A DNA stretch of 64,000 bases from Microbacterium candidum (GTDB taxonomy: Bacteria > Actinomycetota > Actinomycetes > Actinomycetales > Microbacteriaceae): NCBI RefSeq assembly GCF_030315975.1, contig NZ_JASXSZ010000001.1:558001-622000 (forward strand), in the 5' to 3' direction. The notes beneath the pieces were generated by a model. The model searched no databases, was not told the DNA's origin, and worked only from the letters and a program-made list of their open reading frames with translations. The translations under genes were made by a program, and so were the position numbers. Shown here piece after piece: positions 8,093 to 15,608 of this stretch (position 1 is its first letter; every line of letters begins with the position of its first letter).

Positions 8093-9349
8093 TCACGGGC
8101 CGTCGGCGCCGAGGTCGCGCAGCACCTCGGCGACCTTCAGGAGTCCGGCCTCGGTCTCCGCGAAGCTCGTCGACAGGGGTGACAGACCGATGCGCAGGCC
8201 ATGCGGATCGCGGTAGTCGGGGATGACGTCCCGCTCCCACAGCACAGCGGTCGCCTCCCGCATCAGCGGGTGCGCGAGGGTCACGTGCCCGCCCCGATGC
8301 GCGGGATTCCGCGGGGAGGCCACCGTCACGCCGAGCGGGGCGAGGTCGCGGTCGGCGATCGCGACGGCGAACTCCGTCAGCGCGATCGACTTGTCTCGGA
8401 CGGCCTGGATGCCGACCTCGTCGATGAGTGCGAGCGTGTCCTGCATCGCGAGCATGCCGGTGATCGGCGGGGTGCCGGAGAGGAAGCGGCGCATCCCGTC
8501 GGCCGGCACGTACTCCGGACCCATCGCGAAGACGTCGGCGGTCCCCATCCACCCCTGGATCGGCTGGGCGAGGGAGGCCTGGTGTCGGTGCGCGACGTAG
8601 GCGAACGCGGGTGAGCCGGGGCCGCCGTTGAGGTATTTGTACGTGCACCCGACGGCGAGATCGAAACCCCAGGCGTCCGCCTCGACCGGCACGGAGCCGG
8701 CGGAGTGGCAGAGGTCCCACAGGATGAGGGCGCCCGCGTCGTGCGCGATGTCCGCGTAGGTCTTGGCGTCGGCGAGGTAACCCGAGCGGTAGGCGACGTG
8801 ACTCAGCACGACCACGGCGGTCTGCGGCCCGACGGCGGCGCGGAGCGCCTCCTCGGTGACACCGGAGGCGCGATCCACGTCGATCCAGCGCACAGCGCCG
8901 CCGCGCTCGGCAGCGATCCCCTCGATGAGGTAGCGGTCCGTGGGGAAGTTGTCGCGGTCGACGACGATCTCCACGCGCGCCGGGTCAGCCGTGTGCTGGG
9001 CGTCGAACGCCGCCCGGATCAGCTTGTAGAGAAGCACGGTCGTCGAATCGCCGACGATCGTCTGGCCCGGCTGCGCACCGATGGCGACACGGCCGATCGT
9101 GTCGCCGATCTCGAAGGGGAGCTGCATCCAGGCCTCGTCCCAGCCGCGGATGAGGCGTCCGCCCCATTCCTCGGTCACGAAACTGCTGAGGCGCTCGGCG
9201 GTGACGCGGAGGGGCCGCCCGAGCGAGTTTCCGTCGAAGTAGACGAGCGAGGTCTCGGCGCCGACGAACGCATCGCGGTAGGTGCGCAGCGGGTCGGCGG
9301 CGTCGAGCGCCGCGGCCTCTCGTTCGAGGGTGGGATCGAGTTCGGTCAT
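8093..9349 (-). CDS. kynU: Kynureninase
   Basis: 418 residues, a PLP enzyme of aminotransferase fold class V that cleaves kynurenine to anthranilate and alanine. The PLP lysine lies in GCTYKYLNGGPG (Lys238), and the aspartate that holds the pyridine nitrogen is in LILWDLCHSAG (near 212). FDGNSLGR near 38-45 and the C-terminal GLRIGLSPL are typical of the family. The gene is the last of a three-gene set with the amidohydrolase (30-base gap) and kynA, a tryptophan catabolic operon running toward the window start. Confidence 0.95.
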   Translation of the reverse strand: MTELDPTLEREAAALDAADPLRTYRDAFVGAETSLVYFDGNSLGRPLRVTAERLSSFVTEEWGGRLIRGWDEAWMQLPFEIGDTIGRVAIGAQPGQTIVGDSTTVLLYKLIRAAFDAQHTADPARVEIVVDRDNFPTDRYLIEGIAAERGGAVRWIDVDRASGVTEEALRAAVGPQTAVVVLSHVAYRSGYLADAKTYADIAHDAGALILWDLCHSAGSVPVEADAWGFDLAVGCTYKYLNGGPGSPAFAYVAHRHQASLAQPIQGWMGTADVFAMGPEYVPADGMRRFLSGTPPITGMLAMQDTLALIDEVGIQAVRDKSIALTEFAVAIADRDLAPLGVTVASPRNPAHRGGHVTLAHPLMREATAVLWERDVIPDYRDPHGLRIGLSPLSTSFAETEAGLLKVAEVLRDLGADGP

Positions 9350-9379
9350 CGCAACTCCCGTCTGTCGATGCCCGGGCGT

Positions 9380-10345
9380 TCAGCGCCTCGGGACGAGCTC
9401 TTCGCGCGGGACGACCCGTGCACCGGCGAGCCAGGCCGGGATCTCGGATGCGGCCCCGGGCGGCAGTCCGGGCACGAACGTCGCGACGCCCGAGGGCGCG
9501 GCGGCCTGCGGCCACGGATCGGTCAGCGTCGCGATGAGGGCGTGCCCCTGGACGCCGGCTTCGTGGAGCTCGTGCAGCTCGGCGGTGTCGACCCCCGGCG
9601 CGCGCGGTCCGTTGCCGAGGTCGGTGCCGTAGAGCACCGCGCCACCCGCACGCGCGAAGGTCGCGACGTTCGCGGCGGCCTGTGCGCGCGCCGCGCCGTC
9701 GTGGATGTCGAGCGTCGAGATCCAGCGCTGTCCGGCCACGGCGGCCCGCTCGATGAGGTCCGCATCGAGAAGCTCCGAGAACGGCGTGTGGGCGAGCGCA
9801 TCGACGCCGCCCTCGATGGCGAGTCGCGCCATCCCGACGCCCTCCACGTGGGCGACGACGGGAAGGCCGCGCTCGTGGGCACGTGCCACGATCGCATCGA
9901 GCGTGCCGGCATCCAGCACCGGCCCGGCATCCGCGTGCAGGACGACCTTGATGACGGACGCGCCGAACTCCGCCTGCTCGTCGACGAGCGTCGCGGCTCC
10001 TCCGGGCACCCCCGGCGCCGGCGATGCGGACCGCACTTCGCGCCACGTGGCGACCGGCGCCCAGGCCCGATCCGTCGGATATCCACCTGGGGCGGTCAGG
10101 AAGGCGCCGGCATATGCCACGCGCGGCATGCCGTCTTGCCGTTGCGCGAGCGCGACCGGATCGCCGCCGAGATCCACGACCCCGGCGATGCCGTGCGCAG
10201 CCAGCATCGTCTCGTCGGTGAGGTGCAGGTGCACGTGGTGGTCGATGAGCGGCGGGAGCGCAGTGCCCTGCTCGCCGCCGAGAGCGAGGTGCACCGGATG
10301 CGCCCCCGGACCCAGCAGCTCCTGCAGCTCGTCGACGTCGATCAT
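9380..10345 (-). CDS. Amidohydrolase-superfamily protein in the kynurenine operon
   Basis: 321 residues. The start is the ATG at 10345, overlapping the kynA stop (ATGA); a longer open frame extends upstream but lies inside kynA. Metal-ligand motifs of the amidohydrolase superfamily are visible in order: HHVHLH near 36, a His in VVAHVEG, a His in ALAHTPF and an Asp in LYGTDLG. It is close in layout to imidazolonepropionase-like hydrolases. The genes on either side catalyse the steps before and after hydrolysis of N-formylkynurenine, and no KynB-type formamidase is present, so I infer that this protein may be the formamidase. That role is not established by the sequence. Confidence 0.82.
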   Translation of the reverse strand: MIDVDELQELLGPGAHPVHLALGGEQGTALPPLIDHHVHLHLTDETMLAAHGIAGVVDLGGDPVALAQRQDGMPRVAYAGAFLTAPGGYPTDRAWAPVATWREVRSASPAPGVPGGAATLVDEQAEFGASVIKVVLHADAGPVLDAGTLDAIVARAHERGLPVVAHVEGVGMARLAIEGGVDALAHTPFSELLDADLIERAAVAGQRWISTLDIHDGAARAQAAANVATFARAGGAVLYGTDLGNGPRAPGVDTAELHELHEAGVQGHALIATLTDPWPQAAAPSGVATFVPGLPPGAASEIPAWLAGARVVPREELVPRR

Positions 10346-11202
10346 GTCCCGATCTCCGTCCGCACCGCGTACAGCTCGGGGAAGAAGGTGAGGCTCAGCG
10401 CGCGCTGCAGGAACGGGACGCCGCTCGATCCGCCCGTGCCGCGCTTGAAGCCGATGATCCGCTCCACGGTCTTCAGATGCCGGAAGCGCCACAGCTGGAA
10501 ATTGTCCTCGAGGTCGACGAGCTCCTCGCACGTCTCGTAGGCCGACCAGTTCTCGTCGGGGTCCGCGTAGATCGCGGTGAAGAGCTGCACGAGCTCGGGA
10601 TGCAGCACCCACGCCTGCGTGACGTCGCGCTCGAGGATGTCGGCGGGAACGTCGTAGCCCGCACGCGACAGGAGGCGGAGGAACTCGTCGTACAGGCTCG
10701 GCGCCTCCAGCGCCGCCGTGACGAGTTCGAGGTTCGGCGGGTCGTTCGCGAAGACCCGCAGCATCCCGGCGTTCTTGTTCCCCAACCGGAACTCGATCGC
10801 GCGGTACTGCGCGGACTGGAATCCGCTCGCGTTGCCGAGCACGCCGCGGAACTGCGCGTACTCGGTCGGGGTGAGCGTCGCCAGCACCGACCACTGCTCG
10901 GTGAGGGTCTTCTGGATGTGCTTGACCCGCGCGATCCCCTTGAGCGCGGGCGCGAGCTCGTCGTTGCGCAGGTGCGCGCTCGCGGCCTCGAGCTCGTGCA
11001 GCACGAGCTTCAGCCACAGCTCTGTGGTCTGGTGCTGGATGATGAACAGTAGCTCGTCCGGGTGCTCCGGCGAGCTCAGCGGATGCTGCGCCGACAGCAG
11101 GATCGGCAGCTCGAGGTATCCGCCGTAGCTCATCCTGTCGGCGAAGTCGGTGACCACCGACTGCTCGATCGTGCGGGTGTTTCGTTCGACTCCGTCGGCC
11201 AC
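10342..11202 (-). CDS. kynA: Tryptophan 2,3-dioxygenase
   Basis: 286 residues, usual for the bacterial haem enzyme that opens the indole ring of tryptophan to give N-formylkynurenine. MSYGGYLELPILL at 24-36 and the active-site helix FIIQHQTTELWLK (haem/substrate side, near 53-65) are characteristic, as are RIIGFKRGTGGSSGVPFL and the C-terminal FFPELYAVRT. The start is a GTG at 11202, six bases after a TAGGCT box, which predicts a leaderless operon mRNA. It is the first gene of kynA-amidohydrolase-kynU. Confidence 0.96.
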   Translation of the reverse strand: MADGVERNTRTIEQSVVTDFADRMSYGGYLELPILLSAQHPLSSPEHPDELLFIIQHQTTELWLKLVLHELEAASAHLRNDELAPALKGIARVKHIQKTLTEQWSVLATLTPTEYAQFRGVLGNASGFQSAQYRAIEFRLGNKNAGMLRVFANDPPNLELVTAALEAPSLYDEFLRLLSRAGYDVPADILERDVTQAWVLHPELVQLFTAIYADPDENWSAYETCEELVDLEDNFQLWRFRHLKTVERIIGFKRGTGGSSGVPFLQRALSLTFFPELYAVRTEIGT

Positions 11203-11208
11203 GGCCTC

Positions 11209-11214
11209 AGCCTA
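11209..11214 (-). promoter_or_regulatory. -10 box of the kynurenine operon (leaderless)
   Basis: TAGGCT on the minus strand with exactly six bases to the GTG of kynA. It also supports the GTG as the true start. Confidence 0.5.
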
Positions 11215-11258
11215 GTGAGGCGACGGCGCACTTCGTCAGGCCCGAGCCGCGGCCTGTC

Positions 11259-11513
11259 TCAGATGAGCTCGAGCTCGCGCAGCTTCGACTCGACGTCGGC
11301 GTTCGAGGGCTCGACGTGGTGCGAGGAGTCCGGGTACACGACCACGGGGATGCTGGTGCGCCCCGAGATGTCACGGGCAACATCGGCCGCGGCCGGGTCC
11401 GCAACGAGGTCGACATAGCGGTAGTCGACACCCAGCTCATCGAGCTGCTTCTTCGTGCGGGTGCAATCGCGGCACCAGTCGGCGCCATACATCGTGATGG
11501 TCGAGGAGGTCAT
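11259..11513 (-). CDS. Glutaredoxin-like/mycoredoxin-type small redox protein
   Basis: 84 residues when begun at the ATG at 11513, which has a GGGAG ribosome site eight bases upstream; an ATG 18 bases earlier has none. The thioredoxin-fold redox centre is WCRDC near residues 12-16, followed by TKKQLDELGVDYRYVD and the cis-proline region TSIPVVVYP. Actinobacterial proteins of this size reduce mycothiol-mixed disulfides (mycoredoxin) or serve ribonucleotide reductase (NrdH). The CRDC centre does not decide between them. The gene stands alone between kynA and a divergent glycosyltransferase. Confidence 0.85.
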   Translation of the reverse strand: MTSSTITMYGADWCRDCTRTKKQLDELGVDYRYVDLVADPAAADVARDISGRTSIPVVVYPDSSHHVEPSNADVESKLRELELI

Positions 11514-11704
11514 GGATCCATTCTCCCGCATGCGGACTGAGCAGGCGCTGGACGCCGATTCCTCCCCGGCGCGGGTTCCTCAGCAGATCCTGTGCGGATT
11601 TCATGAGTGTTGCGCTCGGGTAGGCGTTGGGCGAGCCGACATGAAACCATGGACATACGCCTTCAGCATCTGCTAGTGGCTCCGCCGATCCGGAAGATCC
11701 CCCG

Positions 11705-12847
11705 ATGAACCTCACCATCATCGTGCCGACCTACAACGAGGCACCGAATGTGGCAGAGCTGGTGCGCCGGGTCGCCGAAGCGGTGGACACCACCGACACC
11801 GAGATCCTCTTCGTCGACGACAGCACGGATGCCACGCCCGACGTGATCCGCGAGGTCGCTGCATCCGCCCCGCTGCCGGTCCGCATGATCCACCGTGACG
11901 ATCCGTCCGGCGGTCTCGGCGGCGCGGTCGTCGAAGGCATGCGCGCTGCCGCATCCGATGTCTGCGTCGTCATGGACGGCGACCTCCAGCATCCGCCGGA
12001 GGAGATCCCGATGATGGAGCACCGCTTCCGTCGGGGCGATGTCGACCTCGTGGTCGCCTCGCGCTACGTGGGCAGCGGCGACGCCGGCGGCCTCGCCGAC
12101 AAGTGGCGCGTGCTGGTCTCCCGGGGGTCGACGGCGCTCACGAAGGCGATGTTCCCCATCCGGCTGCGGAACGTCTCCGATCCGATGACGGGCTTCTTCC
12201 TCGTCGACCGCACGGCGATCGATCTCGATGGGCTCAAGCCGCGCGGCTTCAAGATCCTCCTGGAGATCCTCGCGCGCAAGCCGCTGCGCGTCGCCGAGGT
12301 GCCGTTCGCCTTCGCCGACCGGCACGCAGGGGAGTCGAAGGCGTCCTTCACGCAGGGCGTGCACTTCCTGCTGCAGCTGACGATGCTGCGGTTCGGCAAG
12401 ATGTCGCTGTTCGCATTCATCGGCGCGTTGGGTGCCGTCGCGAACCTCGCGATCATGTGGGCGCTGACGCATATGGGTGTCGAGTACATCTGGGCGGCGA
12501 TCATCGCCTCCGAGGTGACGATCGTCGGCAATTTCCTCGCCCAGGAGCGGTTCGTCTTCCAGGACATGCGCGAGGACGCGAGCGGAGTCTGGTCTCGCTT
12601 CGCGAAGTCGTTCGCGTTCAACAACTGCGAGGCCGTGATCCGCATCCCGATCATGGCCGCGATGGTGCAGGGCTGGCATATCTCGAGCGTCATCGCCGCG
12701 GCGATCACCCTCATGCTCGCGTTCGTCGTCCGCTTCCTCTTCCACTCGCTCGTCGTCTACGCACCCCGCAAGGTCGGTGCGAAGAGCGCGACGCGCGAGC
12801 TGCTCGAGGAGATCGACGCCCAGGCGATGTCTCCCGGAGAACTCTGA
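11705..12847 (+). CDS. GT2 glycosyltransferase fused to a GtrA-like membrane domain
   Basis: 380 residues. The N-terminal 230 form a polyprenol-phosphate mannosyltransferase-like GT2 domain: IIVPTYNEAPNV (5-16), VDDSTD, and the metal-binding MDGDLQHPP (about 92-100). The C-terminal 140 hold four hydrophobic helices of GtrA type, including NFLAQERFVFQ. Such fusions load a sugar from its nucleotide onto a lipid phosphate and may help move it across the membrane. It probably supplies a lipid-linked sugar for envelope glycosylation. It is the last gene before the copper-type operator, from which it is separated by one base. Confidence 0.87.
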   Translation: MNLTIIVPTYNEAPNVAELVRRVAEAVDTTDTEILFVDDSTDATPDVIREVAASAPLPVRMIHRDDPSGGLGGAVVEGMRAAASDVCVVMDGDLQHPPEEIPMMEHRFRRGDVDLVVASRYVGSGDAGGLADKWRVLVSRGSTALTKAMFPIRLRNVSDPMTGFFLVDRTAIDLDGLKPRGFKILLEILARKPLRVAEVPFAFADRHAGESKASFTQGVHFLLQLTMLRFGKMSLFAFIGALGAVANLAIMWALTHMGVEYIWAAIIASEVTIVGNFLAQERFVFQDMREDASGVWSRFAKSFAFNNCEAVIRIPIMAAMVQGWHISSVIAAAITLMLAFVVRFLFHSLVVYAPRKVGAKSATRELLEEIDAQAMSPGEL

Positions 12848-12848
12848 C

Positions 12849-12865
12849 ATACCCCCAGGGGGTAT
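12849..12865. promoter_or_regulatory. CsoR-type copper operator
   Basis: ATACCCCC-A-GGGGGTAT is a perfect 8+8 palindrome around one base. This G-tract/C-tract pattern is the recognition type of the CsoR/RcnR/FrmR repressor family. It overlaps the -10 box TATCCT (12863-12868) of the next gene, so a bound repressor would block RNA polymerase. No csoR gene lies in the window. Confidence 0.75.
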
Positions 12866-12868
12866 CCT
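12863..12868 (+). promoter_or_regulatory. -10 box of the copper-type operon (leaderless)
   Basis: TATCCT shares its first three bases with the right arm of the palindrome and lies six bases before the ATG at 12875. Confidence 0.5.
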
Positions 12869-12874
12869 GATCGC

Positions 12875-13417
12875 ATGACCGCGATCGGGTGGATGCTGCG
12901 CCGTTCGGTCTGTGCCGCAGTCATCGCGGCGGTCGCGATCGCGGGCCTCCTCGCGATGCACGGGATGGATGCCGGGTCCCCCGGCGCCGGGCACGCGATG
13001 GCGATGCCCGCCGCGGCGGATGCTGCCGCCGGAGCTGCCGCCGCCGGAGCTGAGGGAGCTGTCGCCGGTGACCGCATGTCCCACAACACGCGGCATGCGC
13101 AGCCGGCATCTCGCGTGTTCTGGGACATGCCCGCCGGCGCGGGTGAGTCCATGTCTCACAACACGCCGCACACGCAGCCGGCATCCCGCGTGTTCTGGGA
13201 CATGCCCCCGGGCGCGAGTGATCGAGCGGCCCACGGCGGGACGCATTCCGGCCCGATGTGCGCGCTGGCACCGGCCCCCGCCCACGTGGTGCCGGTGCCG
13301 CCGTCGACAGCGACGTTCGTCACCGCGCCAGTGTCGCGGGCATCCGCCGTCGCGCCGGTCGAGACGCGCGCGGCCGACCCTCCCACCCTCACTGCTCTGG
13401 GCGTCTGTCGCAGGTGA
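12875..13417 (+). CDS. Small Met/His-rich membrane protein of a copper-type operon (DUF6153-like)
   Basis: 180 residues with one clear hydrophobic helix (about 8-27, SVCAAVIAAVAIAGLLAM), then an Ala/Gly/Met/His-rich extracytoplasmic part with MHGMDAG and HAMAMP, and a low-complexity Pro/Ala/Val tail ending in CRR. The layout matches small proteins found next to copper genes in actinobacteria. Residues 68-116 hold two tandem copies of a 25-residue repeat (MSHNT..QPASRVFWDMP). At DNA level these are two palindromic elements, not ordinary coding sequence. The Met/His content could bind Cu(I). Function is inferred only from the operator and the DUF305 gene downstream. Confidence 0.72.
   Translation: MTAIGWMLRRSVCAAVIAAVAIAGLLAMHGMDAGSPGAGHAMAMPAAADAAAGAAAAGAEGAVAGDRMSHNTRHAQPASRVFWDMPAGAGESMSHNTPHTQPASRVFWDMPPGASDRAAHGGTHSGPMCALAPAPAHVVPVPPSTATFVTAPVSRASAVAPVETRAADPPTLTALGVCRR
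13074..13204. repeat. Two tandem palindromic (REP-like) elements inside a coding region
   Basis: Copy 1 (13074-13130) has arms TGTCCCACAACACGCG and CGCGTGTTCTGGGACA that pair over 15 of 16 bases. Copy 2 (13150-13204) has the same arms with few changes. The copies are 75 bases apart, which keeps the reading frame. Each could form a long hairpin in DNA or mRNA. Confidence 0.85.
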
Positions 13418-13467
13418 TGCGGGCTGGTCTCCAGCCCCGACTTCACACGACAGACGAAAGAGAACTC

Positions 13468-14046
13468 ATGAACAACCGCATCGCGGCGGCAGCCGCGCTG
13501 ACCCTGACCGCCGCCCTCGCCCTGACCGCGTGCGCTCCGGCATCGAACGTCGGAGCCCACGACGGCCACGGCATGAAGCCGTCGGCCACCGCATCCACGT
13601 CCAACTCCGCCGACGTGATGTTCGCGGCGATGATGATCCCGCACCACCAGCAGGCGGTCGAGATGAGCGACATCGTGCTCGCGAAGAGCGACGTGACCCC
13701 CGAGGTCGCCGACCTCGCCCGCGCGATCAAGGCGGCACAGGCGCCCGAGATCGAGAAGATGCGCTCGTGGCTCGCCTCTTGGGGCGCCGACGAATCGATG
13801 CCGATGGACCACGCCATGGACGGCATGATGAGCCCGTCCGACCTGGCTGCGCTGAAGGATGCAGGTGGGCCCGAGGCATCCCGTCTGTTCCTCACGCAGA
13901 TGATCGCGCACCACGAGGGCGCGGTCGCGATGGCGAAGACCGAGATCGATAACGGGAAGAACCCGGATGCTGTCGCCCTCGCCCGCGCGGTCGTCGCAGC
14001 GCAGCAGGCCGAGATCGCCCAGATGAAGCAGCTCCTCGGCCGATAG
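13468..14046 (+). CDS. DUF305 lipoprotein (ferritin-like fold, copper-associated)
   Basis: 192 residues from the ATG at 13468. A lipoprotein signal ends in LTACAPAS (cleavage before Cys22), so the protein is lipid-anchored outside the membrane. Two related motifs mark the DUF305 duplication: MMIPHHQQAVEM near 52-63 and MIAHHEGAVAMA near 144-155. Met-rich stretches (MPMDHAMDGMM) lie between. DUF305 proteins are often coded with copper exporters, and the His/Met pairs suggest metal binding. It follows the small Met/His-rich gene by 50 bases and probably shares its CsoR-type control. Confidence 0.88.
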   Translation: MNNRIAAAAALTLTAALALTACAPASNVGAHDGHGMKPSATASTSNSADVMFAAMMIPHHQQAVEMSDIVLAKSDVTPEVADLARAIKAAQAPEIEKMRSWLASWGADESMPMDHAMDGMMSPSDLAALKDAGGPEASRLFLTQMIAHHEGAVAMAKTEIDNGKNPDAVALARAVVAAQQAEIAQMKQLLGR

Positions 14047-14054
14047 GGCGGCGT

Positions 14055-14163
14055 TCGTCCGTCACGAATAGGGCCTTCCGGCGCAGATCGTGACGGATGA
14101 AGGGGCCCGTCGATCGCTCGTCCGTCACGTTCCGCGTCAGATCGCCCAGGACGTGGCGGATGA
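14055..14163. repeat. Two 46-bp palindromic elements upstream of the ThrE gene
   Basis: Copies at 14055-14100 and 14118-14163 each begin TCGTCCGTCACG and end TGACGGATGA or TGGCGGATGA, with 10-base arms and a variable centre. Two more copies lie just after the ThrE gene (15484-15592). They fit the pattern of a REP-type dispersed palindrome. Confidence 0.8.
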
Positions 14164-14180
14164 GCAGGCGGGCGAACCGT

Positions 14181-14186
14181 CACAAT
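14181..14186 (+). promoter_or_regulatory. Possible -10 box of the ThrE gene
   Basis: CACAAT, six bases before the ATG at 14193, departs from TANNNT in its first base. The spacing matches the stricter examples in this window. Confidence 0.3.
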
Positions 14187-14192
14187 GGGGGC

Positions 14193-15458
14193 ATGCCCCC
14201 TGAACTGAGAAGCGAGGCCCGCGAGACGGACGTCGTGCTCGGCCATCTGGGAGCGCTGCTGCTGGATGCCGGCACGTCCGTCACCGACGTGCGCGATGCG
14301 CTCGAGCAGGTGAGGGATGCGGCGTCCCCCGGCTCGCGGGCCGCCTTCTCGGTTCTGCCGGAGCTCGTCATCGTGAACGAGCCGGAGGTCCCGGGCGCGG
14401 TATCGATGTCGAACGCGGGCGGGGAGGAGCTGTCGTTCCGCCAGGCCGCCCACGCGAGCCGGCTGACGCAGCGACTGGAGAAACGCACCCTCGGGCTCGC
14501 CGACGTGCCGGCGGAGATCGCGCGGATCCGCGGCATCCGTCGGCACCATCCCGCCCTGCAGTGGATCGCTGGCGCTGCACTAATTTCATCGGGTCTTGCG
14601 GTGCTGTTCCGGTGTCCGTGGTGGGCGATCGTCGTCGCGACCCTCGTGGGCGCGGTGGTCGGCCTCATCACGCGGCTGATGACCCGGGTCCCCTCGGCCG
14701 CCGCGATCATCCCGTTCGTCGCGACGTTCGTGTCGACGATCCTCGTCGGATGGTCCGCCGGATGGCTCGAGCTCGGCCCCGTGCCGCTGTTCGCCGTCTG
14801 CGCGCCGATCGCGATCATCGTGCCCGGTGCGCTCATCACGAACGCGCTCCTCGAGCTCACCGCGACCGACATCGTCACCGGGTCTGCGCGGCTCGTCTAC
14901 GGCATCATCATCCTGGGATTCATGACCGCGGGGATCGTCGCCGGGGGTGCCCTCACCGGGCTCCGCGTCGATCCGACGTCGGCGGCGCTCGTGGGCGAGA
15001 CCGTCGGGGTCTCCTCGGAGCGCTCGGGGTGGGAGGCTCTGCCGCCGCTGTGGCTCGCGTGGGTCGGTGTCGTGCTGGTCGCGATCGGCATCGGGATGGC
15101 GTTCGGGTCGGGTTTCCGACTTACCGTCGTCGGCATCGTCGTGATGGCGTGCACCTACGCCGTTCTGGTGCTGATCGGTCCGATCGTGGGCAGCGTCGTC
15201 GCCGTCGGCGTGGCCGCCGCGGCACTCTTCGTCGCCGCGCGCGTGCTCGAGCGCCTGACGCTGGCCGTGCCCGCGACGGTGTCGTTCCAGTCGGCGTTCC
15301 TGCTGCTCGTGCCAGGGACGGTCGGGCTCGTCGCGCTCGCGTCCTTCGACCCGCAGGCGCTGTCGGCGACCCCGATGACGTTCGTGAGCCTCTGCATCGG
15401 CACGAAGGTCGGCGCGCTCCTGGTCGACGTCGCTCGCGCGGTGCGGCGGCGTCTGTAG
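14193..15458 (+). CDS. Threonine/serine exporter, ThrE family
   Basis: 421 residues. An N-terminal soluble domain (about 1-130) has the family features LGALLLDAGTSVTDVRDAL and SFRQAAHASRLT. About ten membrane helices follow, with the internal region VPGALITNALLELTATDIVTGSARL typical of ThrE. In the single-chain actinobacterial form both halves (DUF1212 and DUF3815) are joined, as here. It would export threonine and serine by proton coupling. The ATG at 14193 has no clear ribosome site. Paired palindromes flank the gene on both sides. Confidence 0.9.
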   Translation: MPPELRSEARETDVVLGHLGALLLDAGTSVTDVRDALEQVRDAASPGSRAAFSVLPELVIVNEPEVPGAVSMSNAGGEELSFRQAAHASRLTQRLEKRTLGLADVPAEIARIRGIRRHHPALQWIAGAALISSGLAVLFRCPWWAIVVATLVGAVVGLITRLMTRVPSAAAIIPFVATFVSTILVGWSAGWLELGPVPLFAVCAPIAIIVPGALITNALLELTATDIVTGSARLVYGIIILGFMTAGIVAGGALTGLRVDPTSAALVGETVGVSSERSGWEALPPLWLAWVGVVLVAIGIGMAFGSGFRLTVVGIVVMACTYAVLVLIGPIVGSVVAVGVAAAALFVAARVLERLTLAVPATVSFQSAFLLLVPGTVGLVALASFDPQALSATPMTFVSLCIGTKVGALLVDVARAVRRRL

Positions 15459-15483
15459 GTTCGCGTCGCCGCGCGGATCGGTT

Positions 15484-15592
15484 TCGTCCGGCACGTTCCG
15501 GGGCGGGCAACCCGGTTCGTGACGGATGACGCAGAGCGTCCGAGTTCATCCGTCACGTTCCCGGGGCGGGCAACCCGGTTCGCGACGGATGA
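15484..15592. repeat. Two 46/47-bp palindromic elements downstream of the ThrE gene
   Basis: Copies at 15484-15529 and 15546-15592 share a GGGGCGGGCAACCCGGTTCG core between arms of TCATCCGTC type and GACGGATGA. They are closer to each other than to the upstream pair. They lie between convergent genes and may also act as transcription stops. Confidence 0.82.
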
Positions 15593-15608
15593 CGCCCCGG
15601 CGGGGCGC

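Noticed and set aside
9380..11017. Amidohydrolase extended to 545 codons
   Set aside because: The extra N-terminus lies inside kynA in another frame and is Arg/Ala-rich; the ATG at 10345 overlapping the kynA stop is the natural start.
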